The notes: generated by a model not told the origin, from the letters alone. A stretch of 64,000 nucleotides of DNA from Piscinibacter gummiphilus (GCF_002116905.1 NZ_CP015118.1:1550001-1614000); one strand, 5' to 3'; numbered from the stretch's first letter, positions 45,969 to 56,764 are shown. Made by a program: numbers and translations.

Positions 45969-46880
45969 TCAGTCGGGCCGCTTCGCGTACGGCGGGCCCA
46001 GCGACTCCACGGTGTACGTGTTGCCCGGATACGTCCGGTTCACGTGATTCACCAGCAGCTTCGGCGCCCGCTCCAGCGGCGCCCGCCGGTGCAGGCGGCC
46101 CCTGAGGCGCAGCGCACCCCGCACCAGCGCCGCGTACCACCGCGGCGGCGCGGTGTGCCCGATGGCGGGGTGCAGGCGTTCCGGCACCAGGCTCAGCACC
46201 GACCACGTCACGAGCCCGCGCAGCGGCCAGGGCAGCCACGCGGCCATCACGCGCATCGTGCTGTCGGCCACGCGCTGGTTGGCCGGGTCGTAGATGAACT
46301 CGCGGGCCTCGTACTCGGCGACGAAGGCATCGAACGCCGCCTTGTCGGCCGGGATGTCCGTCATGCCCATGCGCCGCCCGATCTCGCACCAGTAGTGGAA
46401 CCAGGCAGCCTCCTCGTGCGGGGTGAACGCGCGCCACGCGAAGTCGGCCATCCACTTCACCGGGAACTCGATGAAGGTCCACAGCACGAAGAGGTAGTCC
46501 TCGTTGCGGATCGAGAAGAACGAGTGGATGTGGTTCATCTGCGCGATGGACCGCTCGCCGAGTTCCCCGTCCCAGCCGCACTCCATGAATTGGCCGATCA
46601 GCAGGCGGGTGTCGTCGTAGCGCTTCTGGCCGCGGTTCGCGAACTCGGCCGTGCGGTCGAGCAGGCCGGAGACGGTGCGGCTGCCGTACGTGTGGAACAG
46701 CGCGAGTTCGGTGGAGCGCAGCAGGTCGAACGGGAACTCGTGGGCGTACAGCAGGTGGACGATGCGCTGGCAGTCGCGCACTGCATCCAGTGAAGCGATC
46801 TCCTCCTGCACCGACGGCGCGTGCGCCTGCCAGAAGCGGCGGCGGTGGGGGAGTGAATGCAGCGGACAGCCAGTGGTCAT
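45969..46880 (-). CDS. MpaB/Lcp-superfamily (DUF2236) oxygenase
   Basis: A 303-residue protein of the family that unites latex-clearing protein Lcp and fungal MpaB, b-haem enzymes that cleave isoprenoid double bonds. Motifs: KRYDDT (residues 86-91) and MNHIHSFF with His117/His119, one of which may ligate haem. No Tat or Sec signal is seen, so it should act in the cytoplasm or at the membrane, perhaps on oligo-isoprenoid intermediates; this is inference. ATG 46880 overlaps the GFA stop (ATGA), which favours it over a start 16 codons upstream. Last gene of the roxA operon. Confidence 0.82.
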   Translation of the reverse strand: MTTGCPLHSLPHRRRFWQAHAPSVQEEIASLDAVRDCQRIVHLLYAHEFPFDLLRSTELALFHTYGSRTVSGLLDRTAEFANRGQKRYDDTRLLIGQFMECGWDGELGERSIAQMNHIHSFFSIRNEDYLFVLWTFIEFPVKWMADFAWRAFTPHEEAAWFHYWCEIGRRMGMTDIPADKAAFDAFVAEYEAREFIYDPANQRVADSTMRVMAAWLPWPLRGLVTWSVLSLVPERLHPAIGHTAPPRWYAALVRGALRLRGRLHRRAPLERAPKLLVNHVNRTYPGNTYTVESLGPPYAKRPD

Positions 46881-47293
46881 GCGGGTTGCTCCGGAAAACA
46901 CGGCACGTCGGATGGTAAGGCCACCCACGGTTGCGCGCTACCGCACCACAGGTGCAGCTTCGGCGCCAGCCACGACGGGTCGTCGAGCGTGCCGGCCTTC
47001 AGCGCGATGACACCCGGCCGCGCCGGCGAGTCGGTGAGCACCGGCGTGCCGCAGCGGCCACAGAAGCGGCGGCGCACCTCGCGGCCGCTGGCGGCCTTGC
47101 CGGCGAACGAGTCGAGTTCGCCCTCGATCGACAGGTCGGCCGCCGGCATCGCCAGCAGTACCGAGAAGGCCGAGCCCGACTGCCGCTGGCAGTCGCGGCA
47201 GTGGCACACGAGCGCACGCGCCTTCGCGGTGATGGCGCGGTAGCGCACGCGTCCGCACAGGCACGCGCCAGTGGCGGTCTCGGGCGCGCTCAA
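46877..47293 (-). CDS. GFA/CENP-V domain zinc protein
   Basis: A 138-residue protein with the GFA zinc pattern: CxC at Cys11/Cys13, CHCxxC at Cys30-Cys35, CxxC at Cys78/Cys81. The family includes glutathione-dependent formaldehyde-activating enzymes, but most members are uncharacterised. The best start is TTG at 47293, which overlaps the aldehyde dehydrogenase stop (TTGA) and has GGAGGAAGG upstream. It lies between aldehyde dehydrogenase and the MpaB-like gene and is coupled to both, so it may handle a reactive carbonyl adduct. Confidence 0.83.
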   Translation of the reverse strand: MSAPETATGACLCGRVRYRAITAKARALVCHCRDCQRQSGSAFSVLLAMPAADLSIEGELDSFAGKAASGREVRRRFCGRCGTPVLTDSPARPGVIALKAGTLDDPSWLAPKLHLWCGSAQPWVALPSDVPCFPEQPA

Positions 47294-48711
47294 GCCGCCT
47301 TCCTCCGCGTCATCGACACCGTCTGCGGCATCGTGTACTCCAGCAGGCCCTCGAGCCCCTGCTCGACCCCCAGCCCCGACTGCTTGTGCCCGGCCATCGG
47401 TTTCATCGGCGTGATGGTGTGGATCTCGTTGACCCACACGGTGCCGGCCTGCAGGCGGTGGGCGATGCGCAGCGCGAGCGCCTCGTCGCGGCACCACACC
47501 GACGCGCCGAGGCCGTACGGCGAGGCGTTCGCGCGGGCGATGGCATCGTCCACGTCGGTGAACTTCAGCAGCGGCAGGATCGGGCCGAAGGGCTCCTCCT
47601 GCACGATGCGCGAGTCCTCGGGCGGGTTGTCGACGAGGGTGGGCGGGAAGAAGAAGCCGGCACCGGCCGGCACGTCGCCGCCGGCGATGATGCGCTGGCC
47701 CTGGCGGCGGCAGTCGTCGAGCAGGCCCTTCAGGCGCTCGAACTGCGGGCGGTTCTGCACCGGGCCCAGTTCGACGCCCTCGTCGGTGCCGCGTCCCACG
47801 CGCGTGGCGGCGGCGAGTTTCACCAGGGCGGCCGACAGCTTGTCGTACACGGCCTCGTGCACGTACAGCCGCTTGATCGCGAGGCAGAACTGCGCGCTGT
47901 TCGCGAACGCGCCCCAGAACAGCACGGGGGCCAGCGCGTCGACGTCCACGTCGGGCATCACGATGGCCGCGTCGTTGCCGCCGAGTTCGAGCGTCAGGCG
48001 CTTGAGCGTGGGCGCGGCGCTTTCCATCACGCGGCGGCCGGTGGCCGTCGACCCGGTGAAGCTGATCTTGTCGAGACCGGGGTGCGAGGACATCCACGGC
48101 CCGAGCGCGTCGCCGCCGCTGACGGTGTTCAGCACGCCCGGCGGGATCGCGTCGCGCAGCAGCTCGGCGAAGCGCAGCGTGGTGAGCGGCGTGAACGGCG
48201 AGGGCTTGAGCACCACGGTGTTGCCGGCCAGCAGCGCCGGCGCGATCTTGAAGAAGGCCAGCGCGATGGGGAAGTTCCACGGCACGATGGCGCCCACCAC
48301 CCCGATGGGCACGCGGCGCACCTCGACGAGGGTTTCGGCGGTGTCGGCGAGCACGTGCGTGCCCGGCTCCAGCTTCGCGATCTCGGCGCACCAGTACGCC
48401 GCCGTCATCACCTCCTCGACGGCGCGCGCGAGCGGCTTGCCCTGTTCCTGCACGAGCAGCGCGCCGAGCGCGTCCTTGTGTGTCATCAGCGTGCCGGCGA
48501 TGGCGCCGAGCACCGCGCGCCGCTCCACCAGCGGCGTGGCGGCCCAGCCCGGTGCGGCGCGGCGGGCCGAGGCCACGGCCGCATCGAGCTGCTCGGACGA
48601 GCAGTCGGGCACCTCGGCGAAGACCTGGCCGGTGGCGGGATCGGTCACGGACAGGCGCTGCGAGGAGGTGACGGCGCGGCCGTCGATCGTCATCGTGAAC
48701 GGGGCATTCAT
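47290..48711 (-). CDS. NAD(P)-dependent aldehyde dehydrogenase
   Basis: A 473-residue aldehyde dehydrogenase with general base Glu242 (LELGGND) and nucleophile Cys276 (NSAQFCLAIKR), 34 residues apart as in the family, plus the PWNFP and FTGS cofactor motifs. The ATG at 48711 has AAGGA 7 bases upstream. It is in the operon behind the RoxA-type gene, which releases keto-aldehydes from rubber, so oxidation of such aldehydes to acids is the likely job. Confidence 0.93.
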   Translation of the reverse strand: MNAPFTMTIDGRAVTSSQRLSVTDPATGQVFAEVPDCSSEQLDAAVASARRAAPGWAATPLVERRAVLGAIAGTLMTHKDALGALLVQEQGKPLARAVEEVMTAAYWCAEIAKLEPGTHVLADTAETLVEVRRVPIGVVGAIVPWNFPIALAFFKIAPALLAGNTVVLKPSPFTPLTTLRFAELLRDAIPPGVLNTVSGGDALGPWMSSHPGLDKISFTGSTATGRRVMESAAPTLKRLTLELGGNDAAIVMPDVDVDALAPVLFWGAFANSAQFCLAIKRLYVHEAVYDKLSAALVKLAAATRVGRGTDEGVELGPVQNRPQFERLKGLLDDCRRQGQRIIAGGDVPAGAGFFFPPTLVDNPPEDSRIVQEEPFGPILPLLKFTDVDDAIARANASPYGLGASVWCRDEALALRIAHRLQAGTVWVNEIHTITPMKPMAGHKQSGLGVEQGLEGLLEYTMPQTVSMTRRKAA

Positions 48712-48724
48712 GGGCGGGTCCTTG

Positions 48725-49351
48725 TCATTTCGAGGGAGAGGAGGCGGCGCTGTCGGCGATCTGGATCGCCTGGCGCAGCTGCTGGGCGAAGGGGTGCGAG
48801 GTGTCGAGGTGCTCGAGGGCGTCCTCGAAGTGCTTCTTCGCGACGGCGGGTTGGCCGCGGTCGAGCGCGACGCGGCCGAGCAGCGCATGGGCCATCACGT
48901 TGCCGGGGTCGAGGGCCAGCGCCTTGTCGAGGTGCTTCTCGGCCTCGGCGTTGAGCTTGCGGCCGTTGGCGTTGCCGAGCGATCGGCCGAGTTCGGCGTG
49001 GGCCATCGCGTCGTCGGGTTTCAGGCGGACGATGTTGCGGTAGGCCTTCACCGCGTCCTCCTGGCGGCCCATCACCGTGTAGGCGCGGCCGAGCATCTGC
49101 CAGCTGTCGAGGTCGTCGGGGTTGGCCTTCACCCGCTGTTCGAGCTGCAGCACGAGCGCGGGGCCGTCGGACGCGGGCGCGGAGGCGGGGGCTTCGGCCG
49201 CGGCGGGCGGTTGAGCGGGGACGGCGGGCGTGGCCTGGGCCGAGGGCATGCCGGCGATCAGCGCACCGGCGCCCGCGAATGCGGCGGTCACCAGTGCGAG
49301 CAGGCCGACGAGGAAGCGGCGCGAGGGCCGCGAGGTGTCTTGGGAGGTCAT
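48725..49351 (-). CDS. Membrane-anchored TPR protein (CcmI/NrfG-like)
   Basis: A 208-residue protein with one N-terminal membrane anchor (about residues 13-35), an Ala/Pro-rich linker and about three TPR repeats (for example DLDSWQMLGRAYTVMGRQEDA). Similar periplasmic TPR domains in CcmI and NrfG hold apocytochromes for haem attachment. It directly follows the di-haem RoxA-type gene, so a helper role in its maturation or export is plausible. The ATG at 49351 has AGGAG upstream and was preferred to an earlier in-frame start. Confidence 0.85.
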   Translation of the reverse strand: MTSQDTSRPSRRFLVGLLALVTAAFAGAGALIAGMPSAQATPAVPAQPPAAAEAPASAPASDGPALVLQLEQRVKANPDDLDSWQMLGRAYTVMGRQEDAVKAYRNIVRLKPDDAMAHAELGRSLGNANGRKLNAEAEKHLDKALALDPGNVMAHALLGRVALDRGQPAVAKKHFEDALEHLDTSHPFAQQLRQAIQIADSAASSPSK

Positions 49352-49393
49352 GCGGTACTCCTGGGCAAGGAAAAGAAGCGGCCGGAAAACCGG

Positions 49394-49476
49394 TCGGCAC
49401 CGCACCGGCGGGTGGCCGGTGCGGTGCCGACGGACAGGGGCGGGTGGCCCCTGTCCGGACTCCGGGTCCGCGGACC
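49394..49476. repeat. Tandem hairpins with identical loops between TPR and roxA-type genes
   Basis: A 16-bp perfect inverted repeat (49394-49409 with 49415-49430) is followed at once by an 11-bp one (49431-49441 with 49447-49457). Both have the loop GGGTG on the plus strand. A 12-base palindrome GGTCCGCGGACC (49465-49476) lies just after the roxA stop. There is no T-run. The array could weaken read-through or protect the roxA mRNA 3' end, which would set the ratio of roxA to downstream genes. Confidence 0.75.
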
Positions 49477-49478
49477 GG

Positions 49479-51500
<2,022 letters not shown>

Positions 51501-51603
51501 GTCGTGTTCTCCTTGTGTACCTTCGCGGCTCTCGTACGGCGGGTGGGAAGGCACGTCACATCCCGCAGCCGTCCGACAGTACGTTTCGGGGTCCGGCGGC
51601 TCC

Positions 51604-51621
51604 CTCGTCAATTGCGACGAT
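51604..51621. promoter_or_regulatory. LuxR-regulon operator, site 3a (roxA side)
   Basis: CTCGTCAATTGCGACGAT, one mismatch between arms. On the minus strand a TACTGT hexamer at 51581-51576 lies 22 bp beyond the repeat, in the context CGTACTGT, close to CGTACAGT at the DUF1302 promoter. It would start transcription about 70 bases before the roxA-type start codon. Confidence 0.72.
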
Positions 51622-51660
51622 TTTTCGGGCCGGCGGGGCGGCGCCGCCACGCGGTCGCGA

Positions 51661-51678
51661 ACCGTCCGAACCGACGAT
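51661..51678. promoter_or_regulatory. LuxR-regulon operator, site 3b (alcohol dehydrogenase side)
   Basis: ACCGTCCGAACCGACGAT, 57 bases from site 3a, the same distance as between 2a and 2b. The -10-like TACGAT lies at 51701-51706, 22 bp after the repeat, in GTTCCTACGAT, which aligns with GTTCGTACAGT at the DUF1302 promoter. It points at the alcohol dehydrogenase gene. Confidence 0.75.
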
Positions 51679-51736
51679 GGGCGGCGCGGGGCGCGGTTCC
51701 TACGATGGGGTCACTGTCATCCGGAGAGCCCCTGTC

Positions 51737-52882
51737 ATGGAGATCCGCGCCGCCGTGGCCCGCCCGCCCGGTGTCTTTTCGCTCGAAACCGTCGAACTCG
51801 ATGCCCCGCGGGCCGGTGAAGCCCTCGTGCGCATCGTCGCGGCCGGCCTCTGCCACACCGACGTGGCCGCCCTCGACCAGCACCTGCCGTATCCGCTGCC
51901 CGCGGTGCTCGGCCATGAGGGCGTGGGATTCGTGGAGGCGGTGGGTGACGGCGTCACGCGGCTCGCGCCGGGTGACGCCGTCGTGCTCACCTACGGCGCG
52001 TGCGGGGTGTGCGCCAACTGCCAGTCCGGGCGGCCCGCGTACTGCCTGCAGTCGCGCCGGCTGAACTTCGCGCCGTGCCGGCCCGACGGGTCGTGTTCGC
52101 ACCACGCGCTCGGGCGCCCGCTGTCGGCCGGGTTCTTCGGGCAGTCGTCGTTCGCCACCCATGCGTTGGTGCGCGAGCGCAACGCGGTCAAGGTGCCCGG
52201 CGCCGTCACGGCCGACGAACTGGCCACGCTGGCCCCGCTCGGGTGTGGTGTGCAGACGGGGGCGGGCGCGGTGCTCAACGTGCTGAAGCCGGCGGTGGGG
52301 TCCACCGTCGCCATCTTCGGGATGGGGGCGGTGGGGCTGTCGGCGGTGCTGGCGGCGAAGCTCGCGGGCTGCTCGCGGATCGTCGCGGTCGACCTGCACG
52401 CGGGGCGGCTGGACCTGGCCGCCGAGCTTGGAGCCACCGACCTCGTGCGTGCCGGCGACGGCCCGGCGGGTCCCCAGGTGCAAGCCCGGGTGGCCGGCGG
52501 CACCGACTTCGCGGTGGAGGCCACGGGCATTCCCTCGGTCATGGCCGATGCCGTGGCGTCCACCCATCGCACCGGGACGACCGTGCTGCTGGGGCTCGCC
52601 GCGGCCGGGTCGTCGGTGACCTTCGACGCGAGCCTGCTGCTGAGCGGCCGCACCGTGCGCTCGTCCATCGAGGGCGACGGCGTGCCGGAGGTGTTCATTC
52701 CCCGATTGATCGCGCTGCACCGTGCGGGTAGCCTGCCGTTCGACCGCTTCTGCAGGCACTACCCGGTGGATGCGATCAACGACGCGGTGGCGGATTGCCG
52801 GCGCGGCGACACGATCAAGCCCATCCTCCACATGGACGCAGGCGACTTTCGTCGCTTCGGACGATCGTCCGCCGCCGCATGA
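51737..52882 (+). CDS. Zinc-dependent alcohol dehydrogenase (aryl/allyl alcohol type)
   Basis: Medium-chain alcohol dehydrogenase of 381 residues. Catalytic zinc ligands include Cys39 and His60/Glu61 (GHEGVG); the structural zinc set is Cys89, Cys92, Cys95 and Cys103. The nucleotide motif is GMGAVG. It belongs near benzyl-alcohol and geraniol dehydrogenases, which fits oxidation or reduction of isoprenoid alcohols or aldehydes. The ATG at 51737 follows GGAG. The 3' end contains operator site 4 for the next gene. Confidence 0.9.
   Translation: MEIRAAVARPPGVFSLETVELDAPRAGEALVRIVAAGLCHTDVAALDQHLPYPLPAVLGHEGVGFVEAVGDGVTRLAPGDAVVLTYGACGVCANCQSGRPAYCLQSRRLNFAPCRPDGSCSHHALGRPLSAGFFGQSSFATHALVRERNAVKVPGAVTADELATLAPLGCGVQTGAGAVLNVLKPAVGSTVAIFGMGAVGLSAVLAAKLAGCSRIVAVDLHAGRLDLAAELGATDLVRAGDGPAGPQVQARVAGGTDFAVEATGIPSVMADAVASTHRTGTTVLLGLAAAGSSVTFDASLLLSGRTVRSSIEGDGVPEVFIPRLIALHRAGSLPFDRFCRHYPVDAINDAVADCRRGDTIKPILHMDAGDFRRFGRSSAAA
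52848..52865. promoter_or_regulatory. LuxR-regulon operator, site 4 (racemase operon), inside ADH 3' end
   Basis: TTCGTCGCTTCGGACGAT lies within the last codons of the alcohol dehydrogenase gene. A -10-like CATGAT is at 52888-52893, 22 bp after the repeat, and would give a leader of about 24 bases before the racemase start at 52924. Being inside a coding region it could be chance, but spacing and right arm match the other five copies. Confidence 0.6.
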
Positions 52883-52923
52883 GCGGCCATGATCACGTCG
52901 ACAACACGCAGGGGGACACAGGC

Positions 52924-54048
52924 ATGGCGGGTCCGCTCGACGGTTTGAAGGTGGTGGAACTCGCGGGACTCGGCCCCGCGCCGTTCTGCGCGATGCTGCT
53001 GGCCGACCTGGGTGCCGACGTGGTCCGCATCGCCCGGCCCGGCAGCCCCGAGCCGGGCCCGGCCGACGTCACGTCGCGCGGGCGGCCCTCGGTGCGGCTC
53101 GACCTGCGCAGCCCCGACGGCGTGGCCGCGGTGCTCGCGATGGTGCAGGGCGCCGACCTGCTGGTCGAAGGCTTCCGCCCCGGGGTCATGGAACGCCTGG
53201 GCCTCGGGCCCGCGCCGTGCCACGCGGTCAACCCGCGGCTCGTCTACGGCCGCATGACCGGCTGGGGCCAGCACGGTCCGCTCGCGCACGCGGCCGGCCA
53301 CGACATCAACTACGTGGCCCTCAGCGGCGCGCTGCACGCCATCGGGCGGTCGCACGACACGCCGGTGCCGCCCCTCAACTTCGTGGCCGACTACGGCGGC
53401 GGGGCGGTGCTGCTGGCCTTCGGGCTGATGTGTGCGCTGCACGAGTCGCGCGCCTCGGGCCGCGGCCAGGTGGTGGACGCCGCGATGACCGACGGCTCGG
53501 CGCTGCTCTCGGCCATGTACTACGGCCTGAAGGCCGCGGGCCAGTGGACGAGCCAGCGCGGCGAGAACCTCCTCGACGGCGCGGCCCCGTTCTACGACAC
53601 GTATGCCTGCGCCGACGGCCGCTTCGTCGCCATCGGCGCGCTGGAGCCCGAGTTCTATGCGCTGCTGCGCGAGCGCTGTGGCATCCAGGACCCCCTGTTC
53701 GACGCGCAGATGGACACCACCCGCTGGCCCATGCAGAAGGTGCGGCTGGCCGATGTCTTCCGCACCCGCACGCGCGACGAGTGGTGTGCGCTGCTGGAAG
53801 GCACCGACGCGTGTTTCGCGCCGGTGCTCGACTGGGACGAGGCGCCGTCGCACGCGCACAACCTCGCCCGCGAGACCTTCGTCACCGTCGACGGCGTGGT
53901 CCAGCCGTCGCCGGCCCCGCGGTTCAGCCGGACACCCGCCCGGCCGCCGCAGCCTCGAACCCCCACCGACCCGGCCGCGCTGCTGCGCGCCTGGGGTGTG
54001 GACGAATCCCTGGCCGCGCGGCTTGCCGCCGGCCCGAACCCTGCCTAG
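52924..54048 (+). CDS. mcr: Alpha-methylacyl-CoA racemase (CaiB/BaiF family)
   Basis: Interconverts (2R)- and (2S)-2-methylacyl-CoA so that methyl-branched chains can enter beta-oxidation. The 374-residue protein has the Mcr start GPLDGLKVVELAGLGPAPF and the catalytic residues at the same numbers as M. tuberculosis Mcr: His126 (GHDINY), Asp156 (NFVADYGG) and Glu241 (ALEPEFY). This separates it from CaiB CoA-transferases, which use an aspartate nucleophile. The agreement in numbering, plus AGGGGGA upstream, supports ATG 52924 over ATG 52879, which overlaps the ADH stop. Confidence 0.93.
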   Translation: MAGPLDGLKVVELAGLGPAPFCAMLLADLGADVVRIARPGSPEPGPADVTSRGRPSVRLDLRSPDGVAAVLAMVQGADLLVEGFRPGVMERLGLGPAPCHAVNPRLVYGRMTGWGQHGPLAHAAGHDINYVALSGALHAIGRSHDTPVPPLNFVADYGGGAVLLAFGLMCALHESRASGRGQVVDAAMTDGSALLSAMYYGLKAAGQWTSQRGENLLDGAAPFYDTYACADGRFVAIGALEPEFYALLRERCGIQDPLFDAQMDTTRWPMQKVRLADVFRTRTRDEWCALLEGTDACFAPVLDWDEAPSHAHNLARETFVTVDGVVQPSPAPRFSRTPARPPQPRTPTDPAALLRAWGVDESLAARLAAGPNPA

Positions 54049-54057
54049 GAGAGTCGC

Positions 54058-55614
54058 ATGCACCTGACGCAATCCCTGCACAAGGCGCTGCGCGAGCGCC
54101 CGGAGGCCACCGCGGTGGTCTGCGGGCCTCAGCGCGCCACGTTCAGCCAGTTCACCGAGCGGGTCTCGCGCCTGGGCGCCGTGTTGCGCGGCCTGGGCAT
54201 GGGCCCGGGCGACCGCGTGGGCATGATGAGCCTGAACTCGATGGCCTACGTCGAGTACCTGTTCGGCACGTGGTGGGGCGGCGGGGCCATCAACCCGGTG
54301 AACTTCCGCTGGAGCGCGAAGGAGGTGGCGTACTCGCTCGACGACTGCGACACCCGCATCCTGCTCGTCGACAAGTTCTTCGCCCCGCAGATCGCGGCGA
54401 TCCGGCCGCTGTCGAAATCGCTGGAGGTCGTCGTCTACACCGGCGAGGGCCCGGCGCCCGAGGGCATGCTCTCGTACGAGGACCTGATGGCCGCCGCCAC
54501 GCCGATGGAAGACGCCTTCCCGGGTGGCGACGACCTCGCCGCGGTGATGTACACCGGCGGCACCACCGGCATGCCGAAGGGTGTGATGCTGAGCCACACG
54601 AACCTGTGCATCAACGCACTGAGCGCGGTGGCCGCGGTGCCGCGCCAGGGCGAGGCGGTGGGGCTGGTGGCCGCGCCGTTCTTCCACGTGGGCGGCTGCG
54701 GCCTGTCGCTGCAGATGATGCAGCGGCTGATCCCGCAGGTGGTGGTGCCCATGTTCGACGAGGTCGCCATCCTGCAGGCCATCCAGGCGGAGAAGGTCAC
54801 CGAGACTTTCCTCGTGCCCACGATGATCAAGCGGCTCATCGAACACCCGCGCTTCAAGGAGTTCGACCTGTCGAGCTTCCACCTGATGCTGTACGGCGCC
54901 GCGCCCATCGACGCCGTGCTGCTCGGCCAGGCCATGGACGCGCTGCCCGGCGCGAACTTCTGCCAGGCCTATGGCATGACCGAACTGGCGCCCACCATCT
55001 CGGTGCTGCTGCCCGACGACCACCGTCCGGGTCCGGACCAGGCCAAGCGCCTGCGCTCGGCCGGCCGCCCCGTGCCCATCGCCGAGGTGCGCATCGTCGA
55101 CAACGACGGCCGCGACCTGCCCCCGGGCCAGGTGGGCGAGATCACCGCCCGCGGCCCGATGGTGATGAAGGGCTACTGGAACAAGCCCGCCGAGACGGCG
55201 AAGGCGCTGCGCGACGGCTGGATGTTCACGGGCGACGGCGGCTACATGGACAAGGAGGGCTACCTCTACGTCGTCGACCGCCTGAAGGACATGATCGTCA
55301 CCGGCGGCGAGAACGTGTACTCCGCCGAGGTGGAGAACGCCATCGCCCAGCTGCCCGAGGTGTCGATGTGCGCCGTGATCGGCGTGCCCGACGACCACTG
55401 GGGCGAACGGGTGCACGCGGTGATCGTGCCGCGGCCCGGCACCACGCTGGAGGAGGCGCGGGTCATCGCCCACTGCCGCGACCTGATCGCGGGCTACAAG
55501 TGCCCGCGCAGCGTGGAGTTCCGCACCGAGCTGCCCCTGTCGCCCGCCGGCAAGCTGCAGAAGTTCATCCTGCGCGAGCCCTTCTGGGCCGGCCGCGAAC
55601 GGCGGGTCAACTGA
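54058..55614 (+). CDS. Fatty acyl-CoA ligase (AMP-forming)
   Basis: ANL-superfamily acyl-CoA synthetase of 518 residues. P-loop-like motif YTGGTTGMPKGV, A5 motif YGMTELAP, hinge VVDRLKDMIVTGGENVYS and the C-terminal catalytic lysine region SPAGKLQKF are present. It would activate the acids made by the aldehyde and alcohol dehydrogenases. It starts 9 bases after the racemase stop with AGGAGAG upstream. Confidence 0.93.
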   Translation: MHLTQSLHKALRERPEATAVVCGPQRATFSQFTERVSRLGAVLRGLGMGPGDRVGMMSLNSMAYVEYLFGTWWGGGAINPVNFRWSAKEVAYSLDDCDTRILLVDKFFAPQIAAIRPLSKSLEVVVYTGEGPAPEGMLSYEDLMAAATPMEDAFPGGDDLAAVMYTGGTTGMPKGVMLSHTNLCINALSAVAAVPRQGEAVGLVAAPFFHVGGCGLSLQMMQRLIPQVVVPMFDEVAILQAIQAEKVTETFLVPTMIKRLIEHPRFKEFDLSSFHLMLYGAAPIDAVLLGQAMDALPGANFCQAYGMTELAPTISVLLPDDHRPGPDQAKRLRSAGRPVPIAEVRIVDNDGRDLPPGQVGEITARGPMVMKGYWNKPAETAKALRDGWMFTGDGGYMDKEGYLYVVDRLKDMIVTGGENVYSAEVENAIAQLPEVSMCAVIGVPDDHWGERVHAVIVPRPGTTLEEARVIAHCRDLIAGYKCPRSVEFRTELPLSPAGKLQKFILREPFWAGRERRVN

Positions 55615-55615
55615 C

Positions 55616-56764
55616 ATGGCATTGACATTCAAGCGGTCCTGGACCGACGAAGACCTCGACCTCTACCGCGACTCGGTGGGCCGTTTCCTCGAGGCCGAGA
55701 TGGTGCCCGGCGACGAGGACGCCCGCCACCGCGGCAACGTGGGCCACGCGCTGTGGCGCCATGCCGGCGAACTCGGCTTCCTGTGCAGCGACATCCCCGA
55801 GGAATGGGGCGGCGCCGGCGGTGACTTCCGCCACGAGGCGGTGCTTTGCGAGGAGATGGCCCGCCGCGGCCTCACCGGCATGGGCACGTCCGTGCATGCC
55901 ATCGTCGCGCACTACCTGCTCAACCACGGCACGCCCGACCAGAAGGCGCGCTACCTGCCGCGCCTCGCGAAGGGCGAGCTGGTGGGCGCCATCGCGATGA
56001 CGGAACCGGGCACGGGCTCGGACCTGCAGGCCATCCGCACGCGCGCCGAGCGGCGTGGCGACACCTACGTGCTCAACGGCAGCAAGACCTTCATCACGAA
56101 CGGCTTCCTCGCCGGGCTGGTGCTGGTGGTCGCGAAGACCGACCCCGCGCAGGCCGCGCGCGGCACGTCCATCCTGATCGTCGAGACGAAGGACCTGCCC
56201 GGCTACCGCGTGGGCCGCGTGCTCGACAAGGTGGGCCTGAAGGCGCAGGACACCTCCGAACTGTTCTTCGACGACGTGGTGGTGCCGGCCGCGAACCTGC
56301 TGGGCGGCCAGGAGGGGCAGGGCTTCTTCCAGCTGATGGGCGACCTGCCGTACGAGCGGCTCATCATCGGCGTGCTGGCGCAGGCGTCGATGGAAGGCGC
56401 GTACGCGGCGACCCTCGACTACGTGCGCGAACGAAAGGCCTTCGGCAAACCCGTCGCGGAGTTCCAGAACACCCGTTTCAAGCTCGCCGAGATCGCCACC
56501 ACGCTCACCGTGGGCCGCGCGTTCATCGACCGCTGCGTCGATCAACTGCTGGCCGGCCAGCTCGACACCGCCACGGCGTCGATGGCCAAGCTGTGGGCCT
56601 CGGAGGCGCAGGGGCGCGTGGTCGACGAATGCGTGCAGCTCTTCGGCGGCTATGGCTACATGAACGAGTACCTGATCGGCCGCATGTACACCGACGCGCG
56701 CGTGCAGCGCATCTACGGTGGCACCAGCGAGGTGATGAAGGAAGTCATCTCCCGCGCACTCTAG
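55616..56764 (+). CDS. Acyl-CoA dehydrogenase (long-chain/isovaleryl-like)
   Basis: Acyl-CoA dehydrogenase of 382 residues with flavin motif AMTEPGTGSDLQAI. The usual C-terminal glutamate is glycine (IYGGTSEVMKEV), but LPYERLIIG supplies a glutamate at the position used by isovaleryl-CoA and long-chain dehydrogenases, which suits branched substrates. It begins 1 base after the ligase stop, so it is in the same operon. Confidence 0.93.
   Translation: MALTFKRSWTDEDLDLYRDSVGRFLEAEMVPGDEDARHRGNVGHALWRHAGELGFLCSDIPEEWGGAGGDFRHEAVLCEEMARRGLTGMGTSVHAIVAHYLLNHGTPDQKARYLPRLAKGELVGAIAMTEPGTGSDLQAIRTRAERRGDTYVLNGSKTFITNGFLAGLVLVVAKTDPAQAARGTSILIVETKDLPGYRVGRVLDKVGLKAQDTSELFFDDVVVPAANLLGGQEGQGFFQLMGDLPYERLIIGVLAQASMEGAYAATLDYVRERKAFGKPVAEFQNTRFKLAEIATTLTVGRAFIDRCVDQLLAGQLDTATASMAKLWASEAQGRVVDECVQLFGGYGYMNEYLIGRMYTDARVQRIYGGTSEVMKEVISRAL

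Noticed and set aside
52924..54048. Formyl-CoA or carnitine CoA-transferase (FrcA/CaiB) as identity of the racemase gene
   Set aside because: The His126/Asp156/Glu241 set and the Mcr-type N-terminus fit a racemase better than a CoA-transferase.
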